A DNA stretch of 48,261 bases, taken from Pyramidobacter piscolens (lineage in GTDB: Bacteria; Synergistota; Synergistia; Synergistales; Dethiosulfovibrionaceae). Where the stretch lies: contig SFDM01000022.1 in assembly GCA_004558205.1 (NCBI GenBank), forward strand, positions 1-48,261, in the 5' to 3' direction. The notes beneath the pieces were generated by a model. It was not told the DNA's origin, did no database searches, and saw nothing but the letters and a program-made list of their open reading frames with translations. Shown one piece after another: positions 34,246 to 42,365 of the stretch (the first letter of the stretch is position 1; the number at the start of each line of letters is the position of its first letter). The position numbers and the translations under genes are program-made.

Positions 34246-34540
34246 GAGCTTTATCCCCGGACGCGTCCGTCTCCGCAGCCCCCTGCTCAGCCAGGAGGAC
34301 ACGGCGCGGCTCATTTTGCGCACCTTCCAGGCCATTCCGCAGGCGCGAAGCGTCACGATGAACGAAAAGACCGGAAGCCTGCTCTTCGAGTACGACCCCC
34401 AGGCCCTTCCCATGGAACGCTTGAAAGAACTGCTGCCCCTCCTCTCCGAGCTTCAGAACCTGGAAAAAGAGCCCCCGTCGCCGCGAAGGAGAGAATCTCT
34501 CAAAGCCCTGCTGGTCAAAGCTCTTGAGAAAATGCTTTAA
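34238..34540 (+). CDS. Small HMA2-like protein encoded with the metal ATPase
   Basis: The 100-residue protein begins MIESFIPGRVRLRS, which repeats the motif at the ATPase N-terminus (VHELPGRMRLRA), and it has an HMA-like beta-alpha pattern (SVTMNEKTGSLLFEYDP). It has no CxxC. The tail is basic and helical. Its ATG lies inside the ATPase gene (8-base overlap), so translation is probably coupled. It may act as an adaptor or regulatory domain for the pump. Confidence 0.75.
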   Translation: MIESFIPGRVRLRSPLLSQEDTARLILRTFQAIPQARSVTMNEKTGSLLFEYDPQALPMERLKELLPLLSELQNLEKEPPSPRRRESLKALLVKALEKML

Positions 34541-34710
34541 AAAAGAGCGTGCCACGCACATGCTTCCCGCCTGCCCCGAGCCGCTTAGGGCAGGCAAATG
34601 GGGGTCCGCATATGTCCGAAGTGAAACGGAATTCTTCAGACCGGCCCCGGACGTTAGTTTAGCCACTTCATCGAAATTAACATTATTAATACATAAAGGA
34701 AGGTCATAGG
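34541..34710 (+). promoter_or_regulatory. Structured 170-nt leader, possible riboswitch
   Basis: A compact hairpin GCCTGCCC (34569-34576)/GGGCAGGC (34588-34595) is enclosed by ACATGC (34558-34563)/GCAT-AT-GT (34608-34615). A second domain follows: GTCCG (34614-34618)/CGGAC (34648-34652), with GAAGTG (34618-34623) able to pair with CACTTC (34664-34669). I compared it by memory with cobalamin, Moco and GEMM riboswitches and none matched convincingly. It precedes an ABC importer of the iron/cobalamin/molybdate type. Confidence 0.45.
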
Positions 34711-35784
34711 ATGAAAAGAATTTTCTTGTTGATTTGCTGCGCCCTGATTCTGGCGGCGAAGAGCGCCGCCGCGGCCCCCGTCTCCTTCGTGGACTCCTTC
34801 GGAAACGAAGTCCGCCTCGCGGAGCCCGCAAAGAGGGTGGTATCGCTGCCCATCCCGCTCAGCACGCTGCTCGTGGCCGTCGACGGCTCCCCCGATGCCC
34901 TGGTGGGAATGCACCCTTCGGCCATGTCGGCAATTAAGGGCGGGATCATGTCGAAGATGTTTCCCGCACTGCTGAAGGTCAACAGTTCCATCTGCGGCCC
35001 CTCGGGCTGGGTTCCCAACGTGGAGGAGATCGCCAAGCTGGAACCCGACCTGGTCTTCCAGTGGGGTTCCGAAGGCGCCGATTCCATTGAGCCGCTGAAA
35101 AACGCCGGCCTCACCGTCGCGCTGGTACGCTTCGGCAGCCAGGAAAGCCTGGAAGCCTTCACGGCGATCATGGGCAAAGCGCTGGGCAAGGAAGAGCGGG
35201 CCCAGGAAATTCTGGACTGGATGGCCGAGGTCCGCAGAGATGTGAAGGAGCGGGTAGCGGCCATTCCCGCCGAGCGCCGCCCCAGAGTGCTTTCCCTGTT
35301 CCGCGCGAAGGCGGGGCTGAAAGCCAGCGCTTCCGGCACCTACCACGGCGAATCGGTGGAACTGGCAGGCGGCGTCAACGTGGCCGCCCATTTGAAGGGC
35401 TATCCCGAGATCAGCGTGGAACAGCTTCTGGCCTGGGATCCCGAGGTCATACTGCTGAATAACTTCGAGGCGGACGTCTTCCCCGAGCTGATCTACGGCA
35501 ACCCCCTGCTGGCCGACGTCTCCGCCGTCAAAAACCGCCGCGTGTTCAGAGCGCCCCTGGGCGGCTACCGGTGGGATCCCCCCAGCCAGGAGTCGCCGCT
35601 CATGTGGCTGTGGCTGGCTAAGGTGATCAATCCCGATTATTTTGCCGACGACCTGCGCGGCGCCATGAAGGACCGCTATCAATTCCTCTACGGCTACAGC
35701 TTGTCGGAGGACGAGATCGACCAGATCCTCTGGATGAAGGAAAACAGCCAGTCGCCCGCATACAGCCGTCTTTTCACCCGCTGA
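34711..35784 (+). CDS. Substrate-binding protein of an iron/cobalamin/molybdate-type ABC importer
   Basis: The 357-residue protein has a signal peptide (KRIFLLICCALILAAKSAAA) and the cluster A-II (BtuF/FhuD/FepB) fold pattern: VDSFGNEVRLAEPAKRVVSL at the start, a two-lobe layout and WDPEVILLNN. The C-terminal GYRWDPPSQESPLMWLWLAK is distinctive. Relatives bind ferric chelates, cobalamin, haem or, for MolA, molybdate; I cannot choose. AAAGGAAGG precedes the ATG. It opens a three-gene transporter with 5-bp and overlapping junctions. Confidence 0.83.
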   Translation: MKRIFLLICCALILAAKSAAAAPVSFVDSFGNEVRLAEPAKRVVSLPIPLSTLLVAVDGSPDALVGMHPSAMSAIKGGIMSKMFPALLKVNSSICGPSGWVPNVEEIAKLEPDLVFQWGSEGADSIEPLKNAGLTVALVRFGSQESLEAFTAIMGKALGKEERAQEILDWMAEVRRDVKERVAAIPAERRPRVLSLFRAKAGLKASASGTYHGESVELAGGVNVAAHLKGYPEISVEQLLAWDPEVILLNNFEADVFPELIYGNPLLADVSAVKNRRVFRAPLGGYRWDPPSQESPLMWLWLAKVINPDYFADDLRGAMKDRYQFLYGYSLSEDEIDQILWMKENSQSPAYSRLFTR

Positions 35785-35789
35785 TCCCC

Positions 35790-36827
35790 ATGGAGCCTCA
35801 GACAATCTCCCGGACGCGCCGGACCTTGGTTTGGAGCCTGCTGTCAGCCGGAATCATCCTTTTGGCCTTCTTCTCCATGGGGCTGGGAAGGTTCAGCCTC
35901 TCCTGGGGTGAGATGGCGCGCGTCATGACGCACCTGCCCGATCCCGGGCTGTGGACGGGCCCCGACGCCGCCAAGGCCCGGGTCATGCTCCTGATCAGAG
36001 CGCCACGGGTGCTGACGGCCCTGCTGATCGGCGCGGGCATGGGCATTTCGGGGGCCGCGCTGCAGGGGCTGTTCCGCAACCCCCTCGCCAGCCCCGACGT
36101 GGCCGGCGTCACTTCGGGCGCAGCGCTGGGCGGCGTGGCGGGGATCATGTTTTTCGGAAGCGCCGGCATGACTGTCCTCTCAGCCTTCCTCGCCGGCGTC
36201 GGCTCGCTGGCGTTGGTCTTCTGGCTGAGCCGGAGCGAGGGCAAGTCCTCGGTTCTCATGCTGGTGCTGGCAGGTATGGTCTGCGGCGCTTTTTTCTCGG
36301 CCATGATCTCTCTGGCAAAGTTCGTCGCCGACCCTCTGGACACGCTGCCCGGCATCGTCTTTTGGCTGATGGGCAGCCTGTCCTCGGCGACCTGGAACCG
36401 CCTGGGAACCATCGCAGCCCCCATCATGCTGGCGTCGATGGTCCTCTTTTTCCTGCGCTTCCAGATCAACATCCTGTCCCTGGGCGACGAAGAGGCAGAG
36501 ACGCTGGGCGTCAAGGTGGAACGAATTCGCTGGCTGACGCTGCTCTGCATCGCCCTGATCACGGCGTCGGTGGTCTCGGCCTGCGGCGTCGTGGGCTGGG
36601 TGGGGCTCATCGTCCCTCACGGGGCCAGGCTCTTGACTGGCCCCGACCACAGGGCGCTTCTGCCCACATCGGCGCTGGCGGGAGCGCTTTTTCTGCTCGC
36701 CGTAGACGACGTGGCCCGCGCGGCCACGGCGGCCGAGATCCCTCTGGGAATCCTCACCGCGGCCGTGGGCGCGCCGGTCTTCGTGTATCTTTTGCGCCGG
36801 TTCAGGAAAGAGCAGGCGATCCGATGA
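35790..36827 (+). CDS. FecCD-family ABC transporter permease
   Basis: The 345-residue membrane protein has about 10 TM segments and family hallmarks RAPRVLTALLIGAGMGISGA, LQGLFRNPLASPDV with GVTSGAALGG, and VGWVGLIVPHGARLL. It forms the channel of the importer. It starts 5 bp after the binding protein stop, and its stop overlaps the ATPase start (ATGA). Confidence 0.9.
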   Translation: MEPQTISRTRRTLVWSLLSAGIILLAFFSMGLGRFSLSWGEMARVMTHLPDPGLWTGPDAAKARVMLLIRAPRVLTALLIGAGMGISGAALQGLFRNPLASPDVAGVTSGAALGGVAGIMFFGSAGMTVLSAFLAGVGSLALVFWLSRSEGKSSVLMLVLAGMVCGAFFSAMISLAKFVADPLDTLPGIVFWLMGSLSSATWNRLGTIAAPIMLASMVLFFLRFQINILSLGDEEAETLGVKVERIRWLTLLCIALITASVVSACGVVGWVGLIVPHGARLLTGPDHRALLPTSALAGALFLLAVDDVARAATAAEIPLGILTAAVGAPVFVYLLRRFRKEQAIR

Positions 36828-37561
36828 TCTCCGTTGAAAATCTCGGATTCGCCTATCGTCCCGGCCTGTGGATCCTCAGAAGTCTCACCTTCTCCGCCAA
36901 GGCGGGGGAAATTCTGGGGATCCTGGCTCCCAACGGCAGGGGTAAGACCACTCTGCTCCGGACGGTCATGGGGCTCCTGCGGCCCCAGGAGGGACGCGTT
37001 ACCCTGGAGGGCGGCGCCGGATACGTGCCTCAGAGCAGCGGAGCTCCCTATCCCTACAAGGCGCTGGACATGGTGGTCATGGGACGGGCCCGCTCACTGG
37101 GACTCTTCAGGACGCCGGGGCTCAAGGATTATGGTTTCGCCAGAGCCGCCATGGAGCTCCTGGGAATTGATGGCCTCGAAGACTGCCCCTACTCGGCCCT
37201 GAGCGGAGGACAGCAGCAGATGGTCCTGATCGCCCGGGCGCTGGCCTCGGGAAACCGCTGCCTCATCCTGGACGAACCAGCCTCGGCGCTGGACTTCAAG
37301 AATCAGCAGAAGATTCTGGGAGTGATGCGTGACCTGTCGCAGCAGGGAATCAGCATCCTCTTCACGACCCATAACCCTCAGCATGTCCTCAGCGCCGCCC
37401 ACAAAGCCCTCCTGATCTACGCTCCCGGAGAATGCCGTTTCGGCCTAACGGAACAGGTGATGTCCGAAACGAACCTGCGGGATCTGTACGGGATGGACAT
37501 CCGGAGAATTGCGATCACGGAACGGGAACGGACCGTACAGGCCCTGGTCCCCATTTTCTAA
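36824..37561 (+). CDS. ABC importer ATPase, FepC/BtuD type
   Basis: The 245-residue ATPase has Walker A APNGRGKTTLL, Q-loop YVPQSSG, signature ALSGGQQQM, Walker B CLILDEPASALD and switch FTTHNPQH. The start at 36824 overlaps the permease stop by 4 bases and gives the natural N-terminus MISVENLGFAYRPG. It powers the importer formed with the two preceding genes. Confidence 0.9.
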   Translation: MISVENLGFAYRPGLWILRSLTFSAKAGEILGILAPNGRGKTTLLRTVMGLLRPQEGRVTLEGGAGYVPQSSGAPYPYKALDMVVMGRARSLGLFRTPGLKDYGFARAAMELLGIDGLEDCPYSALSGGQQQMVLIARALASGNRCLILDEPASALDFKNQQKILGVMRDLSQQGISILFTTHNPQHVLSAAHKALLIYAPGECRFGLTEQVMSETNLRDLYGMDIRRIAITERERTVQALVPIF

Positions 37562-37587
37562 TAGAGAATTATGAAGGAGAAAAGGAT

Positions 37588-38259
37588 ATGTCTTCAACCA
37601 TTATCGACATGGACGCCTTTCAGGCCATCCTGCTGGGCACGCTGAGCTGCGGCTGCCCCATATCGGCCTCCGGCGAAGCTCAGGTTGTGGAATACTGGAA
37701 CGGGCTCCGCCATGAAAAGCAGGCGGACTTCGGGAAAGTCCTGGACCTGCTTTCCCTTGAACCGGCGTCCACGCCGTTCCACATGCTCTATCAGTACTGC
37801 CTGAACAAAAGCGACACGCCCCTGAGCCTCCATATCGGAATCAATGACGTGCTGCGGTATCTGGGTTCCCAGTACCATTACGGGCGGCTGACCGCCGGCG
37901 CTCCCGACCACTCCGACGCCATGTCGCCTTTCTTCATCGCCCACATGCTCCTGCCCGTCAGGCTTCAGGAGAACGGCAGAGGCGTCTATAACCTGGGCAA
38001 AACAAACATATTTTTGAAGAACATCTGCAAAGCTCCCTGGAAACTGCCGCCTTCGGGGCCTTTGGCGGCGGTGCATTTCGGCCTGGTCCTCTGCGGCCTG
38101 ACGGAAAGGCAGTTCCAGATGCTTCTGGACCATCAATCCTTAATCCCCGACTTCGTCCGCCGCGCCGCCCAGACCGCCGAAATCGACTTCGCCAACCTCC
38201 CCCAGTACGGGAACCACAGCCTCCAAATGGCCAAAAGAATGGGGAAATATCTTATCTGA
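37588..38259 (+). CDS. Unrecognised protein at the end of the ABC importer operon
   Basis: I do not recognise this 223-residue protein. It is cytoplasmic in appearance (no signal, no TM). It has a Cys pair near the N-terminus (TLSCGCPIS) and a Gly/Pro-rich stretch (APWKLPPSGPLAAVHFGLVL). TGAAGGAGAAAAGG gives it a strong ribosome-binding site, 26 bp after the ATPase. Position suggests a role with the imported metal or cofactor, for example as an acceptor or processing enzyme; that is inference. Its stop codon touches the second MITE-like repeat. Confidence 0.7.
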   Translation: MSSTIIDMDAFQAILLGTLSCGCPISASGEAQVVEYWNGLRHEKQADFGKVLDLLSLEPASTPFHMLYQYCLNKSDTPLSLHIGINDVLRYLGSQYHYGRLTAGAPDHSDAMSPFFIAHMLLPVRLQENGRGVYNLGKTNIFLKNICKAPWKLPPSGPLAAVHFGLVLCGLTERQFQMLLDHQSLIPDFVRRAAQTAEIDFANLPQYGNHSLQMAKRMGKYLI

Positions 38260-38423
38260 TACTATTTGACAATAAGACGGCTAAATTAGAGACCGGGGGT
38301 GACCCGAGGGGCATCCAGTCGTTCAGACATACTCAGCCTATTCGGCCTGTATAACTTGCTTGGTGGATACCCCTCGGGCCGTCCCCTCCGTGCCCATTTC
38401 GCGTTTTTATTGCAAAGTGGTAT
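38259..38423. repeat. MITE-like 165-bp intergenic repeat, copy 2
   Basis: Ends ATACTATTTGACAATAA (38259-38275) and TTATTGCAAAGTGGTAT (38407-38423) are inverted repeats. The inside follows copy 1 (31410-31574) base for base with scattered changes, and the length is identical. Its first base is the last base of the preceding stop codon. Confidence 0.8.
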
Positions 38424-38470
38424 GAGAAGGGGCCTTTCAATACAAGCACGCCTTCTGGAGAAAAGAACAG

Positions 38471-38528
38471 AAAAACCGAGGAGCCGTCTCAAAATCCTGT
38501 GATTTTGAGACGGCTCCTCGGTTTTTTT
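38471..38528. terminator. Strong bidirectional terminator
   Basis: 26-bp perfect arms (38471-38496 and 38501-38526), loop CTGT, with A- and T-tracts at the base. It separates the importer operon from the convergent IclR gene. Confidence 0.9.
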
Positions 38529-38727
38529 GCAGTCTGGGGAGCAAAGCTGGCAAAAGGCGGGCGACCGGCCAGATACAGGGGCGAAAGATTGACACACAGT
38601 GAATTGCAATAAAGAACGGGAAGGCATAAAGGAAAAAAACAGGATTCAGGTCAGGAGCTCCCGTTCACGCTAATTTTCCTTCTCTTCCTTGCCGCCGGCA
38701 CAGTTCGGCTTATTTTTTTCCCCGGCC

Positions 38728-39540
38728 CTATACCCGGATCGGACGGCCCTCGAGAATTGCCGACAGACGCCGGGCCTGTTCCTTCAAGAAAGGGATTGCC
38801 CTCTCGTTAAAGGCAGCGTTCATGCGTTCCGTAATGCCCGAGATACATAAAACGCCTTTTAAGGTCCCGTCAGAGTCGAACACCGGCAGGGCGATCGCGG
38901 AAGACCCCACGTCGTGGTCCCCATTCGTCAGACAGTACCCAAGTTCTGCAGTCTGCTCCACCACGCTCTCGATATCCTGGCGGGTTACCGCGCTGTAGGG
39001 GGTCTCGGGGACAAAAGGAGCTTCACTTAAAATCCGCTCCCGAAGTTCCGCCGCTCCAAAAGCCATGATCACCTTCCATATAGACCCGAAGGGCCAGTGC
39101 CCCTCCGAGCCTTCCTTCATGATATAGCGCACTTGATGGGGGCTTTCCACAGCACAGAGGCACAGACGGCAGTCGCCCCTCTGCACGTGAAAGCTGGCCG
39201 TTTCCCCCAGCTGGTCCACAATATGCTGCAGCACGGGCCGGATCACGTGAAGCACCGATGTCTGGCGCTCGTAAACCTTTCCAAGAGACATAAGCCTCGG
39301 GCCTAATGAGTACACTTCCTGCTCGGGGTCATAGACCAAGTAGCCCATATGCTCCAGCGTCCCGCAAAGCCGCATCACCCTGGACTTGTTTAGTTTCAGC
39401 GTATGGCGGATCTCCGCAAGCGACGCAGACCTCTCGACGGTCCCCAAAAAATCCAAAATCTCCAGACTGGAAATCAGAGACGCGTTATAACGTTCCGATT
39501 CCTTGCTTCGAAGGTGCGTTTTCTCATGATCCGTTTTTTC
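38728..39540 (-). CDS. IclR-family transcriptional regulator
   Basis: The 270-residue protein has an N-terminal winged HTH (SLAEIRHTLKLNKSRVMRLC, residues ~40-60) and an IclR effector domain (ETASFHVQRGDCRLCLCAVE to the C-terminus). IclR proteins bind as dimers or tetramers to palindromes over the promoters of catabolic operons and respond to a pathway intermediate. ATG 39540 (MEKTDHEK) is chosen with GGAGG upstream. It is divergent from the M20D-M19-Tct operon, its likely target. Confidence 0.88.
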   Translation of the reverse strand, partial: EKTDHEKTHLRSKESERYNASLISSLEILDFLGTVERSASLAEIRHTLKLNKSRVMRLCGTLEHMGYLVYDPEQEVYSLGPRLMSLGKVYERQTSVLHVIRPVLQHIVDQLGETASFHVQRGDCRLCLCAVESPHQVRYIMKEGSEGHWPFGSIWKVIMAFGAAELRERILSEAPFVPETPYSAVTRQDIESVVEQTAELGYCLTNGDHDVGSSAIALPVFDSDGTLKGVLCISGITERMNAAFNERAIPFLKEQARRLSAILEGRPIRV

Positions 39541-39665
39541 CATCGGACTCGCCTCCAATCCTTTTTTCCCAAAGAACTCTATCACAAACTCCTTGTTCCT
39601 TTCCTAAAACACCTTATTAAAAACGCAGGAAATTTTTCCCTTAAAATGCCAACATATCGTCACAT

Positions 39666-39694
39666 AATAAAAAGTTTGCTACACTCTAAAGCAA
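39666..39694 (-). promoter_or_regulatory. Possible promoter of the IclR gene
   Basis: Read on the minus strand: TTGCTT (39694-39689), 17 bp, TTTATT (39671-39666). Confidence 0.4.
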
Positions 39695-39731
39695 AATCTT
39701 TTATTTCTGCCAAGCCTGCCATAATTTTCCC

Positions 39732-39760
39732 TTGACAAAAATTCCTCGGAGTCTGACAAT
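39732..39760 (+). promoter_or_regulatory. Strong promoter of the M20D-M19-Tct operon
   Basis: A perfect -35 TTGACA (39732-39737), exactly 17 bp, then GACAAT (39755-39760). The first ATG is at 39847. The rest of 39541-39846 holds only this, the IclR promoter and the palindrome at 39771. Confidence 0.7.
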
Positions 39761-39770
39761 GTCTTTATAG

Positions 39771-39793
39771 ATTTTAGATCGTCGGTCTAAAAT
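39771..39793. promoter_or_regulatory. Candidate IclR operator
   Basis: ATTTTAGA-N7-TCTAAAAT is a perfect palindrome with 8-bp arms. It starts 11 bp after the -10 box, so a bound repressor would block the transcription start and early elongation. Confidence 0.6.
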
Positions 39794-39846
39794 AAAGAAA
39801 TATCATCAATTTTCTTAATTATAGCCCTTTAAGGGGGAACCTGTCA

Positions 39847-41028
39847 ATGGAAAAGGCTTCCGAGTTTGATTCTGAATTTACGGGATGGCTGGAGGAGACC
39901 TACAAAGAGCTTCACCGCCATCCTGAACTGGGTATGCAGGAACACAGGACGACGGCTTTTGTAAAATCGGTCATGTCGGAGTTGAGGGTTGAACAAGTTG
40001 AACTGCCAGGGCTCGACGTCGGAGCGGTCTGCGTCGTCAAGGGAGCGCAGGAAGGACCTACGCTGGCTCTGCGCGCCGATATGGACGCACTGCCCATCGA
40101 AGAACGGGCGCCTGTGGACTATCGCTCTCAAAACAAGGGAATCATGCACGCCTGCGGGCATGACCTCAACACCTCCGTCATGCTGGGCGTCCTGCGCCAA
40201 GTGGTCGGGCAGAATCTCGCGCCCAAAATGAAGGGAACGCTGAAGTTCATCTTTCAACCCGCCGAAGAAACTCTCGGCGGCGCAGCGGCGATGATCAAGG
40301 CAGGAGCGCTGAAAAATCCCGACGTCCAGATGATCCTCATGTCCCACGGCGATCCCGACCTTCACGTCGGTGAAATAGCTCTCTTCAAGGATTACAGTCA
40401 CGCCAACTCCGATCATTTCGCCATCGAGTTCAGGGGGAAGGGCGGACACGGTTCCCGTCCATTCCAGACACAGGATCTGATCCTCGCTGGATCCTATCTG
40501 GTCAATATCCTTCAGTCCATTGTCTCCAGAGACCTGGACGCCCGCGACGCCGCCGTGCTTTCGGTCTGCAGCTTCAACGCCGGTACGGCTTCTAATGTGC
40601 TTCCCAGCTACGCCAAGCTGACTGGAACCGTCAGGACTCTGACAAGGGAGGTCCAGTCCATCGTCGCGAAACGGATGCAGGAAGCCTGCGACGCTATGGC
40701 GGCGCTGTTTCATATGGAGGCCTCGCTTGACTATAAAAGAGGCGTGCCTTCCTGCGCCATTGACGACAAAGCCGAGGAACTGATCCGTCAGGCGGCTCTT
40801 CAGGTGATTTCCCCGGAAAACATCAAAAACTCGAAGACCCGAATGGGCGGCGAAGATTTCGCCTTTTATTCGCAGTTGGTGCCCGCAGGCGTGATGCGCT
40901 TAGGCATCACACCCCCCGGAGAGGAGCGCCGGGGTTCCACCCATTCGCCCACCTTTCAGGTGGATCTGCGAGCCCTACCCTTCGGCGTAAAGATCATGAC
41001 TCAGGCTGTGAAGGACTATCTTCTGTAA
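39847..41028 (+). CDS. M20D-family amidohydrolase (N-acyl amino acid hydrolase type)
   Basis: The 393-residue zinc enzyme has the HipO/AbgB/aminoacylase pattern: LHRHPELGMQEH, LRADMDALPI, MHACGHDLNTSVML (Cys and His ligands), FQPAEETLGGA (Glu-Glu) and MGGEDFAFYSQ near the end. Such enzymes split N-acyl amino acids, p-aminobenzoyl-glutamate or similar amides. AGGGGGAACC precedes the ATG. It is the first gene of an operon with an M19 dipeptidase, a TTT importer and an enolase-superfamily enzyme, which points to an imported N-acylated amino acid or peptide. Confidence 0.88.
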   Translation: MEKASEFDSEFTGWLEETYKELHRHPELGMQEHRTTAFVKSVMSELRVEQVELPGLDVGAVCVVKGAQEGPTLALRADMDALPIEERAPVDYRSQNKGIMHACGHDLNTSVMLGVLRQVVGQNLAPKMKGTLKFIFQPAEETLGGAAAMIKAGALKNPDVQMILMSHGDPDLHVGEIALFKDYSHANSDHFAIEFRGKGGHGSRPFQTQDLILAGSYLVNILQSIVSRDLDARDAAVLSVCSFNAGTASNVLPSYAKLTGTVRTLTREVQSIVAKRMQEACDAMAALFHMEASLDYKRGVPSCAIDDKAEELIRQAALQVISPENIKNSKTRMGGEDFAFYSQLVPAGVMRLGITPPGEERRGSTHSPTFQVDLRALPFGVKIMTQAVKDYLL

Positions 41029-41112
41029 TTCACAGCGGCAGCTCCCGCTGGAGTGTGCCGTCGTTCACAAAAGAACACGAACCTATATCTCTCAAAGGAA
41101 GTTGACTTTAAT

Positions 41113-42273
41113 ATGTCTTTTCAACCCTATTCGTACCTCCAGGATCCTTCCGTTATCCCTGTAGAACTGGCTTCTGACACATCCAACCCATGGTCGCACA
41201 AGCTGGAGCTTCCGCCAGAGCAGGAGAGCCGAGCGGCGAAGCTGCACCGAGAAAGCATCGTCATTGACCTCCATGAGCATCCCCACCGCCTTGCTCAGAA
41301 CATGCTGCGCGACTTCGAGACCTACGCAAGAAGCGGCCGCGTCGCCATGGGCTACGACGGCATCGCCCTGTCGGGCATGACAGCCTGCTTCAACGGTTAC
41401 GGCGGCAGCGCGGGGCGCCGTTCGAGCCCCATTTCCTGGCAGTTCGACGATATCCTATGGGATCTGGGCACCCGGCAGGCCGACATCATCCATCACCCTG
41501 AGGTGACCATCCTGGGCACCTGCGCGAACGACATCTACAGGGCAAAGGAAACGGGGCGCTGCGCCGTTTTCGCCAACGTGGAAAACGCGGGGATCATCGG
41601 TAACGAGATAGACCGCGTAGACATGCTGTACGGTCTGGGCGTCCGCTGTCTGGGACTCTCCTACAACCAGCGCAACACCATCGCCGACGGCAGCAGCGAG
41701 GCTCAGGACAGCGGGCTGAGCAAATTCGGCGAGAAGGTCGTGAAGAGGATGAATCAGCTGGGAATCCTGATGGATTTCGCCCACAGCGGAGATCAGGCCA
41801 TTCTGGACACCCTGGAGCTCTCCAGCGCGCCATGCTGCGTCAGCCACTCCGTCCCCAAGGCGCTCTGCGCCCATCCTAAGGCGAAATCCGACGATATTCT
41901 CAGAAAAATCGCCTCGGCCGGATGGGTCTTCGCGATTCAGTCCGTGCCGAATGTGACATCTAATAGGGCATACCAGTCCATCTTCGACATCGCAGACCAG
42001 ATTGATCACTGCGTGGAGGTCATGGGCATCGATCACGTGGCCATCGGGACCGATTCCATGTTCGGCAATCACAGAGACCTGCACCGCTGTATTTCCAAGA
42101 TGATGGGGCACCCTGAAACCAACATGGCCGGAGAATATATCGATTACCTCGAAAACCCCGGCGAAATGCCAAACGTGACCCGGATTCTGGTCTCCCGAGG
42201 CTATTCCGACGAGGACATCAAAAAGATCCTCGGCATGAACGTGCTTCACTTGCTGGAAAAGGTCATCGGCTAA
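41113..42273 (+). CDS. M19-family (membrane dipeptidase) hydrolase
   Basis: The 386-residue enzyme follows the renal dipeptidase family: DLHEHPHRL at the first metal site, FANVENAG (bridging Glu), MDFAHSGD and VSHSVPKAL (two His ligands), GIDHVAIGTDSM (Asp). The first site reads HxH instead of the usual HxD. Family members cleave dipeptides, often with a D-residue at the C-terminal side, and some related enzymes hydrolyse N-acyl-D-amino acids. ATG 41113 is used, with AAAGGAAG upstream. There is no signal peptide. It lies 84 bp after the M20D gene in the same operon. Confidence 0.84.
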   Translation: MSFQPYSYLQDPSVIPVELASDTSNPWSHKLELPPEQESRAAKLHRESIVIDLHEHPHRLAQNMLRDFETYARSGRVAMGYDGIALSGMTACFNGYGGSAGRRSSPISWQFDDILWDLGTRQADIIHHPEVTILGTCANDIYRAKETGRCAVFANVENAGIIGNEIDRVDMLYGLGVRCLGLSYNQRNTIADGSSEAQDSGLSKFGEKVVKRMNQLGILMDFAHSGDQAILDTLELSSAPCCVSHSVPKALCAHPKAKSDDILRKIASAGWVFAIQSVPNVTSNRAYQSIFDIADQIDHCVEVMGIDHVAIGTDSMFGNHRDLHRCISKMMGHPETNMAGEYIDYLENPGEMPNVTRILVSRGYSDEDIKKILGMNVLHLLEKVIG

Positions 42274-42365
42274 ACAACGAGCAGACGGGAAATTATCGTT
42301 TCATGAGTGACGCCGTCCCCCTGGTAAATAACAATTTCTCTTCTCAAAGATAGGAGGCTTTTTTT

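Noticed and set aside
34541..34710. Assignment of the leader as a cobalamin, Moco or c-di-GMP riboswitch
   Set aside because: Only short word matches (CGAGCC, CACGCACA) were found, without the full conserved cores, so it is reported only as a structured leader.
35951..36823. Long N-terminal extension of the importer ATPase inside the permease gene
   Set aside because: The true start at 36824 overlaps the permease stop in the classic ATGA arrangement and gives the normal family N-terminus; the extension is low-complexity.
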